Shown here in pieces: positions 17,469 to 25,626 of a stretch of 64,000 nt of DNA (its first letter is position 1; the number at the start of each line of letters is the position of its first letter). Origin of the DNA: Maritimibacter sp. (GTDB taxonomy: Bacteria > Pseudomonadota > Alphaproteobacteria > Rhodobacterales > Rhodobacteraceae). The notes below the pieces were generated by a model. It saw only the letters and a list, made by a program, of their open reading frames with translations. It was not told the DNA's origin and ran no database searches. The translations under genes and the position numbers were made by a program. Where the stretch lies: positions 124,001 to 188,000 of the forward strand of contig NZNT01000019.1 of NCBI GenBank assembly GCA_002695005.1, written 5' to 3'.

Positions 17469-17567
17469 GGTCGGCACCCGCCCGCGAACTCTTTTGACTC
17501 TGCGCAACCCAGCGGCGATAAACGAAAAACGGGTCTCGAGGGAGGAAGAGATCCAGCGGGGGAGACA

Positions 17568-17939
17568 ATGGGCAAACAGGTTCTGCTGATCGAGGACGAA
17601 CCGAACATTATCGAAGCGATCTCGTTCATTCTCAGCAGGGATGGGTGGTCCGTCGCAACCCATGCAAATGGTGAAACCGCGATGGACGCCGTGCATCGCC
17701 ACGCGCCCGACGCGCTCGTGCTGGACGTGATGTTACCCGGCCGCTCGGGTTACGACATTCTTCAGGACCTGCGCGCGAATCCGGCCACGGCGGACATTCC
17801 CGTGCTGATGCTCACGGCCCGCGGACAGAAGAAGGACCGCGAAGTGGCCGACCGGCTCGGCGCCACGCGGTTCATGACCAAGCCGTTTTCGAACGCCGAG
17901 GTGCTGACGGTCCTGCGCGAGATCACCGGCGGAGGCTGA
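17568..17939 (+). CDS. Single-domain response regulator (CheY-like)
   Basis: The 123-residue receiver domain has no output domain. The acidic pair is Asp10/Glu11, the phosphoacceptor Asp53 (LVLDVMLPG), with Thr83 and Lys105 (TKPFS) completing the active site. GGGGGAG precedes the ATG. It is followed after 7 bases by a small membrane protein gene and then the SSS-type histidine kinase, so it is the likely partner of that kinase. With no DNA-binding part, it must act through another protein; the H-box-like regulator just upstream is one candidate. Confidence 0.92.
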   Translation: MGKQVLLIEDEPNIIEAISFILSRDGWSVATHANGETAMDAVHRHAPDALVLDVMLPGRSGYDILQDLRANPATADIPVLMLTARGQKKDREVADRLGATRFMTKPFSNAEVLTVLREITGGG

Positions 17940-17946
17940 GACGCGA

Positions 17947-18231
17947 ATGACCCGCCGTCCCACCACCTTCCTCGCCCGTGACACCTATCGTCGCCGCAGG
18001 CTCATCGACGGGCTGCGGGTGTTGCCCTTCCTCGGCGCGCTTTTGTTTCTCGTCCCGCTCCTCGGTGCGGAAACCACCGGGCGCGCGACGGCCTATGCCG
18101 GAATGTACCTGTTCGCTGCCTGGTTCCTGCTCATCGTCGGTGCCGCGCTGATGATCCGGGCTCTGGCTCGTGCCCCGGGCGGCGTCGGTGCCGATCCGCT
18201 TGAGCCCGGCTCGCGCGGGGACGAGGTCTGA
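17947..18231 (+). CDS. Small two-helix membrane protein between response regulator and SSS-kinase
   Basis: The 94-residue protein has a basic N-terminus (MTRRPTTFLARDTYRRRRL), two predicted membrane helices (about residues 24-42 and 52-72) and a short acidic tail. It starts 7 bases after the response regulator gene and ends 3 bases before the kinase. In size, topology and position it is like the small subunits encoded beside SSS transporters (YjcH/DUF485 or DUF4212 type), but I cannot confirm membership. A role as accessory subunit of the transporter-kinase is inferred from position only. Confidence 0.72.
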   Translation: MTRRPTTFLARDTYRRRRLIDGLRVLPFLGALLFLVPLLGAETTGRATAYAGMYLFAAWFLLIVGAALMIRALARAPGGVGADPLEPGSRGDEV

Positions 18232-18234
18232 GGC

Positions 18235-20895
18235 ATGGTCGGGTTCAACCTGCTGATCTTCGTCAGCCTCGCCTATGTGGGGTTCCTGTTCCTCGTGGCC
18301 TTCTGGGGCGACCGGCAGGCGCGCACGGGCCACGGCGGCTGGCTGCGCGCGCCGATTATCTACACGCTCAGCCTGTCGATCTATTGCACCGCGTGGACCT
18401 TTTACGGGGCTGTCGGTTACGCTGCACGATCGGGTCTTGAGTTCGTCACGATCTACCTCGGTCCGACGCTCGTCATGGTTGGCTGGTGGTGGGTCCTTCG
18501 CAAGCTGGTGCGGATCGGGCGGGCGCAACGCATCACCTCAATCGCCGACCTGATTTCGTCGCGCTATGGCAAATCGAACCTGCTGGGCGTGCTCGTCACC
18601 CTGCTCGCGGTGATTGGCACGACGCCCTATATCGCGCTTCAGCTTCAGTCCGTCGTCCTGTCGTTCTCGGTCTTCGCCCAACAGGGCGGTGAAGGGCTGG
18701 CGGACCCCGAGGCGACCGCGTTCTGGGTTGCCGTGGGCCTTGCGGCCTTTACCGTGCTTTTCGGCACCCGAAACCTGGACGCGAATGAGCGCCACCATGG
18801 GGTCGTTACGGCCATCGCGGTAGAGGCGGTCGTCAAGTTGGTCGCGCTCCTTGCTGTAGGTATCTTCGTCGTCTGGGGCGTAAGTGGCGGGCCGGCGGAC
18901 ATTGTCCGCACGATCGAGGCGTCGCCTATCGACCGTTGGGATCTTCAGGGACCGCGCTGGGCAACGATGATTTTCCTATCCGCGGCGGCCTTTCTCACTT
19001 TGCCGCGCATGTTCCAGGTCCTCGTGGTGGAGAACGTGGACGAAAAGCAACTCGCCACCGCGAGTTGGGCCTTTCCGTTCTACATGTTTCTCATGAGCCT
19101 TTTCGTGGTCCCGATCGCGGTTGTCGGGCTCGAGATTCTTCCTGATGGCAACCCGGACCTGTTCGTCCTCACCGTGCCTCTGCATTTCGAGCAAGGCGGG
19201 CTCGCGATGCTTACCTTCCTCGGTGGCTTTTCCTCGGCCACCTCCATGGTGATCGTGGCGGCCATCGCGCTCTCGACAATGGTGTCCAACCACATCGTGA
19301 TGCCCATCTGGCTTTCGGCCCGCTCAGGCGGGGCCGCGATGTCGGGCGATGTGCGGCAGGTCGTTCTCCTGTCGCGGCGCATGTCCATTGCCGGGGTACT
19401 GGGTCTCGGCTGGCTCTACTATCACCTTTCCGGCGGGTCCGAGGCGCTGGCAAGTATCGGCCTGATTTCCTTTGCGGGTGTGGCGCAGGTGCTGCCCTCG
19501 ATGATCGGCGGACTGTTCTGGCGCGGTGCGACCCGGGTGGGAGCCGCGCTGGGCCTTACCGTGGGATTTGCCGTCTGGGCCTACGCACTGTTCCTGCCGT
19601 CCTTCGGAGATGCCGGCATGATGACGGCGCGTGTGCTGGCAGAGGGGCCTTGGGGCATCGGTTGGTTGCGCCCGCAAGCGTTCTTCGGTGTCGAGGGGAT
19701 GGACCCGGTGGTCCACGCGATATTCTGGTCGATGGTGCTGAACACGGGGTGTTTCGTCCTGGGCTCGCTTCTTTCCTTCCCGCGTCCCATCGAACGCCTT
19801 CAGGGCGCGCAATTCGTCAACGTGTTCGAACATTCCCGCACTGCCCAAGGCTGGACGCGCGGCAATGCAGAGAGCGAGGACCTACTGGTGATGGCCCAGC
19901 GGATCATGGGGGCAAGCCAGGCGCAGGCGCTGTTTCAGGAGGAAAGCGCGCGGCAAGGCAAGGATGGTTACCTGCCGGATACGACACCGGATTTCTTGCG
20001 TATCCTGGAGCGGGAGCTGTCAGGCTCGGTGGGCGCGGCCACAGCCCATGCTATGGTCGGCCAGATCGTCGGCGGGGCGGCGGTGTCCGTGGATGACCTC
20101 ATGGCCGTTGCGGATGAGACGCAGCAGATCCTTGAGTATTCCTCGCAGCTTGAGGCCAAGTCCGAGGAATTGGCCCGCACTGCCCGCCAGTTGCAGGAAG
20201 CGAATGAAAAGCTCACCTCGCTGTCCATTCAAAAGGATGCGTTCCTCAGCCAGATCAGCCACGAGCTGCGCACGCCAATGACGTCTATCCGCGCGTTCTC
20301 GGAAATCCTCAAGGAAGGCGAGATGGCCGTCGAGGATACGCGCAAGTATTCCGGGATCATTCAGGACGAGGCGATCCGGCTTACACGACTGCTCGACGAC
20401 CTGCTCGACCTGTCGGTGCTGGAGGCCGGGCAAGTCACGCTCAATGTCCAGAGCGGTAATTTGACGGACGTTCTCGACCGTGCCGTGTCCGCGGCTAGTA
20501 CGGTACGCGACGGTCGCCCGCTTTCAATCAAGCGCACGCCCTCGCGCGAGGACGTCGCGCTTCGCACCGATACGGACAGGCTCGCGCAGGTGTTCATCAA
20601 CCTGATTGCCAATGCGAGCAAGTACTGTGATTCCGCCAAACCGCGCCTCGCGATCTCGGTGGTGGAGCAGGGCGGACGCCGTCATGTGGACTTCGTTGAC
20701 AACGGCACCGGCATCCCTCCGGAAAGTCAGGTGGTGATTTTCGAGAAATTCTCGCGCCTCTCAGATCAGCAAAAGGCGGGAGGCGCCGGGCTCGGCCTCG
20801 CGATCTGCCGCGAGATCATGTCCAAGCTCGGAGGCGGGATCACATACTTGCCGGGGCAGGGCGGCGCTGCCTTTCGCGTGACATTGCCGCTTTAG
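18235..20895 (+). CDS. SSS-family transporter fused to sensor histidine kinase (CbrA/CrbS-type)
   Basis: The 886-residue hybrid has an N-terminal sodium/solute symporter-like domain of about 13 helices (residues 1 to about 520), then a coiled-coil linker (SSQLEAKSEELARTARQLQEANEKL). A HisKA domain follows with His676 in SQISHELRTPM, and a HATPase_c domain with NLIANASKY, DNGTGIPP and GGAGLGLAI. Related proteins include CbrA (histidine) and CrbS, which controls acetyl-CoA synthetase in gamma-proteobacteria. I see no PAS domain. It forms an operon with the receiver and small membrane protein. Proximity of acs makes acetate the favoured signal, as inference. Confidence 0.93.
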   Translation: MVGFNLLIFVSLAYVGFLFLVAFWGDRQARTGHGGWLRAPIIYTLSLSIYCTAWTFYGAVGYAARSGLEFVTIYLGPTLVMVGWWWVLRKLVRIGRAQRITSIADLISSRYGKSNLLGVLVTLLAVIGTTPYIALQLQSVVLSFSVFAQQGGEGLADPEATAFWVAVGLAAFTVLFGTRNLDANERHHGVVTAIAVEAVVKLVALLAVGIFVVWGVSGGPADIVRTIEASPIDRWDLQGPRWATMIFLSAAAFLTLPRMFQVLVVENVDEKQLATASWAFPFYMFLMSLFVVPIAVVGLEILPDGNPDLFVLTVPLHFEQGGLAMLTFLGGFSSATSMVIVAAIALSTMVSNHIVMPIWLSARSGGAAMSGDVRQVVLLSRRMSIAGVLGLGWLYYHLSGGSEALASIGLISFAGVAQVLPSMIGGLFWRGATRVGAALGLTVGFAVWAYALFLPSFGDAGMMTARVLAEGPWGIGWLRPQAFFGVEGMDPVVHAIFWSMVLNTGCFVLGSLLSFPRPIERLQGAQFVNVFEHSRTAQGWTRGNAESEDLLVMAQRIMGASQAQALFQEESARQGKDGYLPDTTPDFLRILERELSGSVGAATAHAMVGQIVGGAAVSVDDLMAVADETQQILEYSSQLEAKSEELARTARQLQEANEKLTSLSIQKDAFLSQISHELRTPMTSIRAFSEILKEGEMAVEDTRKYSGIIQDEAIRLTRLLDDLLDLSVLEAGQVTLNVQSGNLTDVLDRAVSAASTVRDGRPLSIKRTPSREDVALRTDTDRLAQVFINLIANASKYCDSAKPRLAISVVEQGGRRHVDFVDNGTGIPPESQVVIFEKFSRLSDQQKAGGAGLGLAICREIMSKLGGGITYLPGQGGAAFRVTLPL

Positions 20896-20944
20896 CCGCA
20901 ACGCTTTGTAAACCTTGTTCTGCGAGGGTCGGTCTCGGACAATT

Positions 20945-22108
20945 ATGCCTGTGGCCAAGGACATGAGCACTGACGAACGCCCCAGCGCGATGCAGCGCAA
21001 GGCGGGGGCCGGACGCCCGCCGCCCGAGATTGGCACGCCAACGGCGGCCAAGCTCCTGCGTGCCGCCGCCATGCAGGCAGGGGAGGACGTGGTGGCGTTG
21101 TCTATCGTCGCAGGGCAGGCGGAGGAGACGCGCACCACACTCGCTCCGCTGGTCGAGGCGTTGGACGAGACCACGCTTCTGGCCCTGGTCGAGGGTCCGG
21201 AGGGGCGCTATGGGCTGGTCCTGCTTGATCCGGACACGATGGGGGCCTTGATCGAGATGCAGACCACAGGACGCGTGGTGCCACGAGCCGCCACACCGCG
21301 CGCACCTACTCGAACCGATGCGGTGATGTGCGCAGACTTCATCGACAGGGTTCTGGAGCTTCTCGAACAGCGCGCCGCAGATGCCGACCTCGCGTTGACA
21401 CCGGCGCTCTCGGGCTATCGCTACGCCCTTGCGCTATCTGAGCCGCGCGCGATCCCCCTGACCCTCGAAGATATACCCTATCGTCGGTTCCGCCTGTCAC
21501 TCGACCTGGGCCGTGGCGCGAAACAGGGGGTCTTCGATCTGATCCTACCGCACGAGGCCGCGCCGGTGGCGGGCCGATCAGGCGCCGGGGACACGGCAGG
21601 TTTTACGGAAGCGTTGGGCGCGGTCGTGGCCGAAAGCGCCGTATGCCTCACGGGCACGCTGCACCGGGTAGAACTGACTCTGTCAGAGGTGGCCGACTTC
21701 GCGGTCGGGAGTGCCATTCCCATCCCCCGCGAGGCACTTGGGTGTGTGGCGATCGAGGATATCGACGGCCGGACAGTCGGCCACGGACGTCTCGGCATGG
21801 CGAATGGCAACCGCGCGATCCGTATAGGTGCGGCGCAAAAGGCCGATGGAGCGGAGGCTTCATCTCACACTATCGAACCCAGTGCGTCGGCTACGCTTCT
21901 CGAGCCGGATCAGCTATCTGACTTGAACGCCTCGCCCGACGCGTTCCCTGAACCGGCGCTTGCAGATACCTACGGGGACGGAGACTTCGCTGATCTGAGT
22001 GGAACGGCCGAACCAGGTGACCTGACCGGCCTTGATGAGCTTGGCGCCCTGGACGATCTCATTGCTGCCGACGACCTTCCGGACCTGGCCGATCTGTCCG
22101 ACCTTTAA
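20945..22108 (+). CDS. FliM/FliN (SpoA-domain) family protein
   Basis: ATG 20945 (387 residues) is chosen; ATG 20963 is possible and no strong ribosome site favours either. The middle part (CADFIDRVLELLEQRA, SGYRYALALSEPRAIPL, FRLSLDLGRGAKQGVFDLIL) resembles the FliM core. A SpoA domain follows (LHRVELTLSEVADFAVGSAIPI, IEDIDGRTVGHGRLGMANGNRAIRI). The tail of about 60 residues is Asp/Leu-rich and acidic. The CheY-binding N-terminal motif of FliM is not evident. No flagellar genes are nearby. It could be a motor-switch component encoded away from the flagellar cluster or a protein with another role. Confidence 0.8.
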   Translation: MPVAKDMSTDERPSAMQRKAGAGRPPPEIGTPTAAKLLRAAAMQAGEDVVALSIVAGQAEETRTTLAPLVEALDETTLLALVEGPEGRYGLVLLDPDTMGALIEMQTTGRVVPRAATPRAPTRTDAVMCADFIDRVLELLEQRAADADLALTPALSGYRYALALSEPRAIPLTLEDIPYRRFRLSLDLGRGAKQGVFDLILPHEAAPVAGRSGAGDTAGFTEALGAVVAESAVCLTGTLHRVELTLSEVADFAVGSAIPIPREALGCVAIEDIDGRTVGHGRLGMANGNRAIRIGAAQKADGAEASSHTIEPSASATLLEPDQLSDLNASPDAFPEPALADTYGDGDFADLSGTAEPGDLTGLDELGALDDLIAADDLPDLADLSDL

Positions 22109-22206
22109 GCTGCCAAAAGGCGGGGCCGGGATTCCCTGTCTTGACCTCAATCAAGGCAAACACCACGTTTTCTGTTCAGGATGCGCCTGTAAAACAGGAA
22201 TCTGCC

Positions 22207-22533
22207 ATGGCCAAGACTGCAAAATACCGCCCAATTCTCGAAGCACGACTCGCCGAACTCGACACGCGGCTGCACGAAATCGATGATGAGCTCGACAGCC
22301 ACCAGTCGATAGACTGGGAAGAGCTGGCGACTGAACGCGAGGAAGACGAAGTGCTGGAAGGCATGGGTGCTTCGGGACAGGCCGAGATCGCGCAGATCAA
22401 GGCCGCACTCGACCGTATGGACGAGGGCGAATATGGCTATTGCGTCCAGTGTGGAACGGAGATCGCCGACGCGCGGCTCGATGTCGTTCCACAAACCCCT
22501 TTCTGCGCGGAATGCGCGGCCAAAACGGGGTAG
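22207..22533 (+). CDS. DksA/TraR-family zinc-finger protein
   Basis: The 108-residue protein has an N-terminal helical hairpin (YRPILEARLAELDTRLHEIDDEL) and a C-terminal four-cysteine zinc finger (CVQC...CAEC). This architecture belongs to the short DksA/TraR proteins that enter the RNA polymerase secondary channel and modulate initiation with or without ppGpp. ATG 22207 is chosen with AGGAA upstream; a longer in-frame start at 22141 adds a sequence with no family similarity. The coiled-coil tip acidic residues of true DksA cannot be assigned with certainty. Confidence 0.85.
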   Translation: MAKTAKYRPILEARLAELDTRLHEIDDELDSHQSIDWEELATEREEDEVLEGMGASGQAEIAQIKAALDRMDEGEYGYCVQCGTEIADARLDVVPQTPFCAECAAKTG

Positions 22534-22541
22534 GAGCCCAA

Positions 22542-22563
22542 GCCGCCGCGGGCACGCGGCGGC
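22542..22563 (+). terminator. GC-rich hairpin after the DksA-like gene
   Basis: A perfect 9-base-pair stem (GCCGCCGCG / CGCGGCGGC, 4-base loop) lies 9 bases after the stop codon. No T-run follows, so termination would be weak or factor-dependent. Confidence 0.45.
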
Positions 22564-22583
22564 ACATGTGACGGGAGGAAAGT

Positions 22584-22793
22584 ATGAAAAGCGAACTCGT
22601 GAAGACGGCTGACGCGTTGATGGATGACATTTCAGCCGACCCGGTCAACTGGCGCATGTGGGAGGACCGGCTTCGGCAGGTCATCGCGGGCCACGCAGAC
22701 AACAACATGGACCTCCCCGCACAACTTCGCGTCTACGCCGACTGGCTGCGCCAGGACGATCTTGAGGATCAGTTCGAGAACATGCCCGTCTGA
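22584..22793 (+). CDS. Small conserved-looking hypothetical protein
   Basis: The 69-residue soluble, acidic product (MKSELVKTADALMDDISADP, ending LEDQFENMPV) has no signal or membrane segment. GGGAGGAAA is ideally placed before the ATG, and composition matches the neighbours, so a real gene is likely. It is probably mostly helical. I recognise no family and see no functional motif. Confidence 0.68.
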   Translation: MKSELVKTADALMDDISADPVNWRMWEDRLRQVIAGHADNNMDLPAQLRVYADWLRQDDLEDQFENMPV

Positions 22794-22878
22794 CGTCCGC
22801 GTCGGAATGAATAATTGCATTGGGTGCGTCCGCGCCGTATTTTGTTTCAACATTTTGAATAATAAGCGGTAGCGCCGC

Positions 22879-24969
22879 ATGAACGCGGGACCAGCAGGGT
22901 CAAAATCGGACAAGGTAGGCTGGGAGTTGCGCGATGGCGTGGCGATCCTGACGGTTAACAATCCGCCGGTGAATGCGCTCGTGCAGCCGGTGCGCGCAGC
23001 ACTTTTCGAAGGTATCGTCCGCGCCGCTGATGACCCCAAAGTCAACGCTGTAGTGATCAGGGCCGAGGGCCGCACGTTCCCGGCTGGCGCTGACGTGCGA
23101 GAATTTTCCCTTCAATCTGGCCAGCCCACGCTTTCAGAGCTCTGCGACAAGGTCGAAACGTCGCCCAAGCCGGTCATTGCGGCAATTCACGGAACGGCGT
23201 TGGGCGGTGGTTTTGAACTCGCGCTCGCTTGCCATTACCGGATGGCGCTGCCTGATGCGCGGTTTGGCTTTCCGGAAGTGACGCTGGGTCTTGTGCCCAA
23301 TGCCGGAGGAACGCAGCGTCTTCCTCGGTTGGTGGGGGCGCGCATCGCGCTCGACATGTTGATATCCGGCAAGCCAATTGACGCCCGGCGGGCAGAGAGC
23401 GCGGGGCTTGTCGACAAGGTCGTGCAAAAGAACCTCGAGCGCGCCGCGTTCGGCTCCGCCCGGAACATGGGCGAGAATGGTACGCCGACGCGCCCGACAA
23501 GGGACCGACGAGAGGGGCTGCGCGACGCGACGCAGTATCTGGATGTTATTCAGGCGCGTCGCCGTATGCTGGAGGACCACGTCAGTGCCGCCGCCCGCCT
23601 CGTGGAACTCGTCGAGGCGGCGTTGCTCGTTCCGTTCGGGGCAGGCTTGGACATGGAGCATGTGGCCTACGAAGACCTCGTGAACTCCGAGACCGCACGC
23701 GGACTACGCCACGCCTTTATCGCCGAACGCCGCGCGGGCCGGTTTCCCTCGCTTGCCGGGGTCGCCGCGCAGACGGTTGCGGCCATAGGCGTTGTGGGAG
23801 CGGGCCCTCTGGCGCGTGATGTAGCCATGTCAGGCCTTGCTGCGGGTGTACCGGTCACTATCGCACTTGAGGACGACACCGCGATTTCCCGTGTGAGGGC
23901 CCGGATCGAACGCGCCTATGCCGATGCGGTGGAGGCGGGGCGGATTGCAGGCAAGGATCGCGATTCCTATTTGTCCCGCCTTGTCGTCTCGGACGACTAC
24001 CGGTCGTTGTCGGATGCAGACGTCGTGATAGACGCGCTGCCGGAAGATAGTGTGCGAAAGGCGCATGTACTCGGTCGGGTTGGAGAAGTCGCCATGCGTC
24101 ACGCGGTGCTGGCAAGTTCCACCGCCGAATGCGACGTTGAGGCGCTGGCTCAGGCCTCCGCCCGCCCGGACCGTTTCGCGGCGATGCACTTTGCGGGCAC
24201 CGGCGCGCGCAGCCGGCTCGTCGAGGTGGCCCCGGCGCGGGCGACAGAGCCACAGGCGACGATGACGCTCCTGCGCCTTGCGCGGGCAATGGGCAAGGGG
24301 CCGGTGCTGACCTCTGCGCGTCCGGGGCTGGTCTTCAACCGCCTCCGTTTGGCCTATTACACCGCAGCCGCGCTGCTCCTCGAACGTGGCGCAATGCCGG
24401 GTGACGTGGACGCGGCAATGCGCGAGTACGGTATGCCCCAGGGGCCGTTTCAGGCGCAGGATATTGCGGGGGTCGATACGGTCTGGGGGCTTGGCGCCGA
24501 GGACTGTGCTTCGGCCATTCCGCTCAGGATGATTGAGAATGCGTGGTACGGTCAGCGATCCGGGCAGGGCTTTTACCTCTACGAAGAAGGGGACCGGCGC
24601 GCGCGTGTCGCACCGGAGGGCCTTCAGATGATCCGGGCGCTCCGCGCCGAGAAAGGCATCGAGGCGCGCGAGATCGGGGCGAAAGAGATCGTTGCGCGCT
24701 GTCTCTATGCCATGGCGAACGAAGGGGCACGCCTTGTTGCGGCGCGGGTCGTGGCCCGGCCCTCCGACGTTGATGCCGCAATGCTGCTTGGGGCAGGTTT
24801 CCCCCGTGCGCGCGGTGGGCCGATGCTTGCCGCAGATCTTGTCGGCGCGCTTGCGGTGCGCAAGATGCTCACCGAATGGTCGCGCGAGAACAGCTTCTGG
24901 GCCCCAGTGCCGCTCTGGGACGATCTTGTGAAATACGGGAAAATCTTCGAAGCGATGAACGCCGACTGA
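22879..24969 (+). CDS. FadJ/FadB-like enoyl-CoA hydratase/3-hydroxyacyl-CoA dehydrogenase, divergent
   Basis: The 696-residue bifunctional protein has an N-terminal crotonase domain (residues 1 to about 200) with both catalytic glutamates (GGGFELALACHYR; FGFPEVTLGLVP). A 3-hydroxyacyl-CoA dehydrogenase region follows from about residue 295. There the NAD loop is GVVGAGPLARD, so the third glycine of GxGxxG is Ala. The His-Glu dyad spacing is kept (HFAGTGARSRLVE), but the usual HFFNP core is replaced. The NR in PGLVFNRL is kept. It should act in beta-oxidation; dehydrogenase efficiency is uncertain. No thiolase gene is adjacent. Confidence 0.85.
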   Translation: MNAGPAGSKSDKVGWELRDGVAILTVNNPPVNALVQPVRAALFEGIVRAADDPKVNAVVIRAEGRTFPAGADVREFSLQSGQPTLSELCDKVETSPKPVIAAIHGTALGGGFELALACHYRMALPDARFGFPEVTLGLVPNAGGTQRLPRLVGARIALDMLISGKPIDARRAESAGLVDKVVQKNLERAAFGSARNMGENGTPTRPTRDRREGLRDATQYLDVIQARRRMLEDHVSAAARLVELVEAALLVPFGAGLDMEHVAYEDLVNSETARGLRHAFIAERRAGRFPSLAGVAAQTVAAIGVVGAGPLARDVAMSGLAAGVPVTIALEDDTAISRVRARIERAYADAVEAGRIAGKDRDSYLSRLVVSDDYRSLSDADVVIDALPEDSVRKAHVLGRVGEVAMRHAVLASSTAECDVEALAQASARPDRFAAMHFAGTGARSRLVEVAPARATEPQATMTLLRLARAMGKGPVLTSARPGLVFNRLRLAYYTAAALLLERGAMPGDVDAAMREYGMPQGPFQAQDIAGVDTVWGLGAEDCASAIPLRMIENAWYGQRSGQGFYLYEEGDRRARVAPEGLQMIRALRAEKGIEAREIGAKEIVARCLYAMANEGARLVAARVVARPSDVDAAMLLGAGFPRARGGPMLAADLVGALAVRKMLTEWSRENSFWAPVPLWDDLVKYGKIFEAMNAD

Positions 24970-24974
24970 ACGCC

Positions 24975-25190
24975 TCAGGCGAGGATGACGCCCACCACGA
25001 CCATGATCAGACCGAAGGCCGAGAGCATCAGAGCGCCGAAGTTCAGAACCATTGCGCGACGCACCGTTTCGCGCAGGTCTTCGTCGGCCAGTCCGGCCCG
25101 TTTCGCCCGCAGAACGCGCAGGGCGCTGACGACGAGGCCAACGAGCCCGATGACCGAGATGACGGCGCCTATGACGATCAGAAGTTCCAT
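24975..25190 (-). CDS. Small two-helix membrane protein
   Basis: The 71-residue product has two membrane helices (about residues 4-23 and 51-70) joined by a charged loop (LRAKRAGLADEDLRETVRRA). It lies tail-to-tail with the FadJ-like gene, 5 bases apart, and upstream of and divergent from the GapR gene. No family is recognised. The clean hydrophobic pattern supports a real coding region. Confidence 0.62.
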   Translation of the reverse strand: MELLIVIGAVISVIGLVGLVVSALRVLRAKRAGLADEDLRETVRRAMVLNFGALMLSAFGLIMVVVGVILA

Positions 25191-25292
25191 GCCGGGCCTC
25201 TAGCGCGCGCGGGGATCTGCTGCAAGGGAGAAGGGGACTTGATGGGCCTCGCGCGAGCGACTAGCAAGAGGCTCCAGCCAAGCGATGAGGAC

Positions 25293-25571
25293 ATGATGGA
25301 CGACGTGATTGACGACAGCCAGGGCAGCCCCAGCAGCTACCGCGTGACGGCGGACGAGCTGCGCCAGTTCATCGAGCGGTTCGAGCGCCTGGAGATGGAG
25401 AAAAAAGACATCGCGGACCAGCAGAAAGAGGTCATGGCCGAGGCCAAGGCACGCGGCTACGACACGAAAGTGATGCGTAAGGTCATCGCTCTGCGAAAGC
25501 GTGAGCCGGATGATATCGCGGAGGAAGAGGCCGTCCTCGACATGTACAAGTCCGCGCTCGGCATGTCCTGA
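25293..25571 (+). CDS. gapR: GapR-family (DUF2312) nucleoid-associated protein
   Basis: GapR clamps overtwisted DNA ahead of replication forks and RNA polymerase and helps topoisomerases in alphaproteobacteria. The 92-residue form from ATG 25293 (MMDDVIDD) matches the usual length of about 90. The DUF2312 pattern is clear: ADELRQFIERFERLEMEKK, EVMAEAKARGYDTKVMRKVI, ALRKREPDD and AVLDMYKSALG at the end. An in-frame ATG at 25242 with a GAAGGGGA site would give 109 residues and cannot be excluded. A strong terminator follows. Confidence 0.92.
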   Translation: MMDDVIDDSQGSPSSYRVTADELRQFIERFERLEMEKKDIADQQKEVMAEAKARGYDTKVMRKVIALRKREPDDIAEEEAVLDMYKSALGMS

Positions 25572-25594
25572 GACTTGCTTCGATCCGCGACCGG

Positions 25595-25619
25595 GGCCGT
25601 CCGTCGGGGCGGCCTTTTT
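25595..25619 (+). terminator. Rho-independent terminator of gapR
   Basis: An 8-base-pair stem (GGCCGTCC / GGGGCGGCC region, one G-U pair, GTCG loop) is followed by TTTTT. It lies between the gapR stop and the opposing gene end at 25627. Confidence 0.88.
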
Positions 25620-25626
25620 CGTTGGG

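Noticed and set aside
20905-20913. Third TTTGTAAAC half-copy of the operator between the SSS-kinase and FliM-like genes
   Set aside because: Only nine of twelve bases match and the right half-site is lost, so it is not reliable as an operator.
24876-25571. 231-residue extension of the gapR frame
   Set aside because: The extra N-terminal part runs through the FadJ-like gene end and a minus-strand membrane protein gene; the DUF2312 family is about 90 residues.
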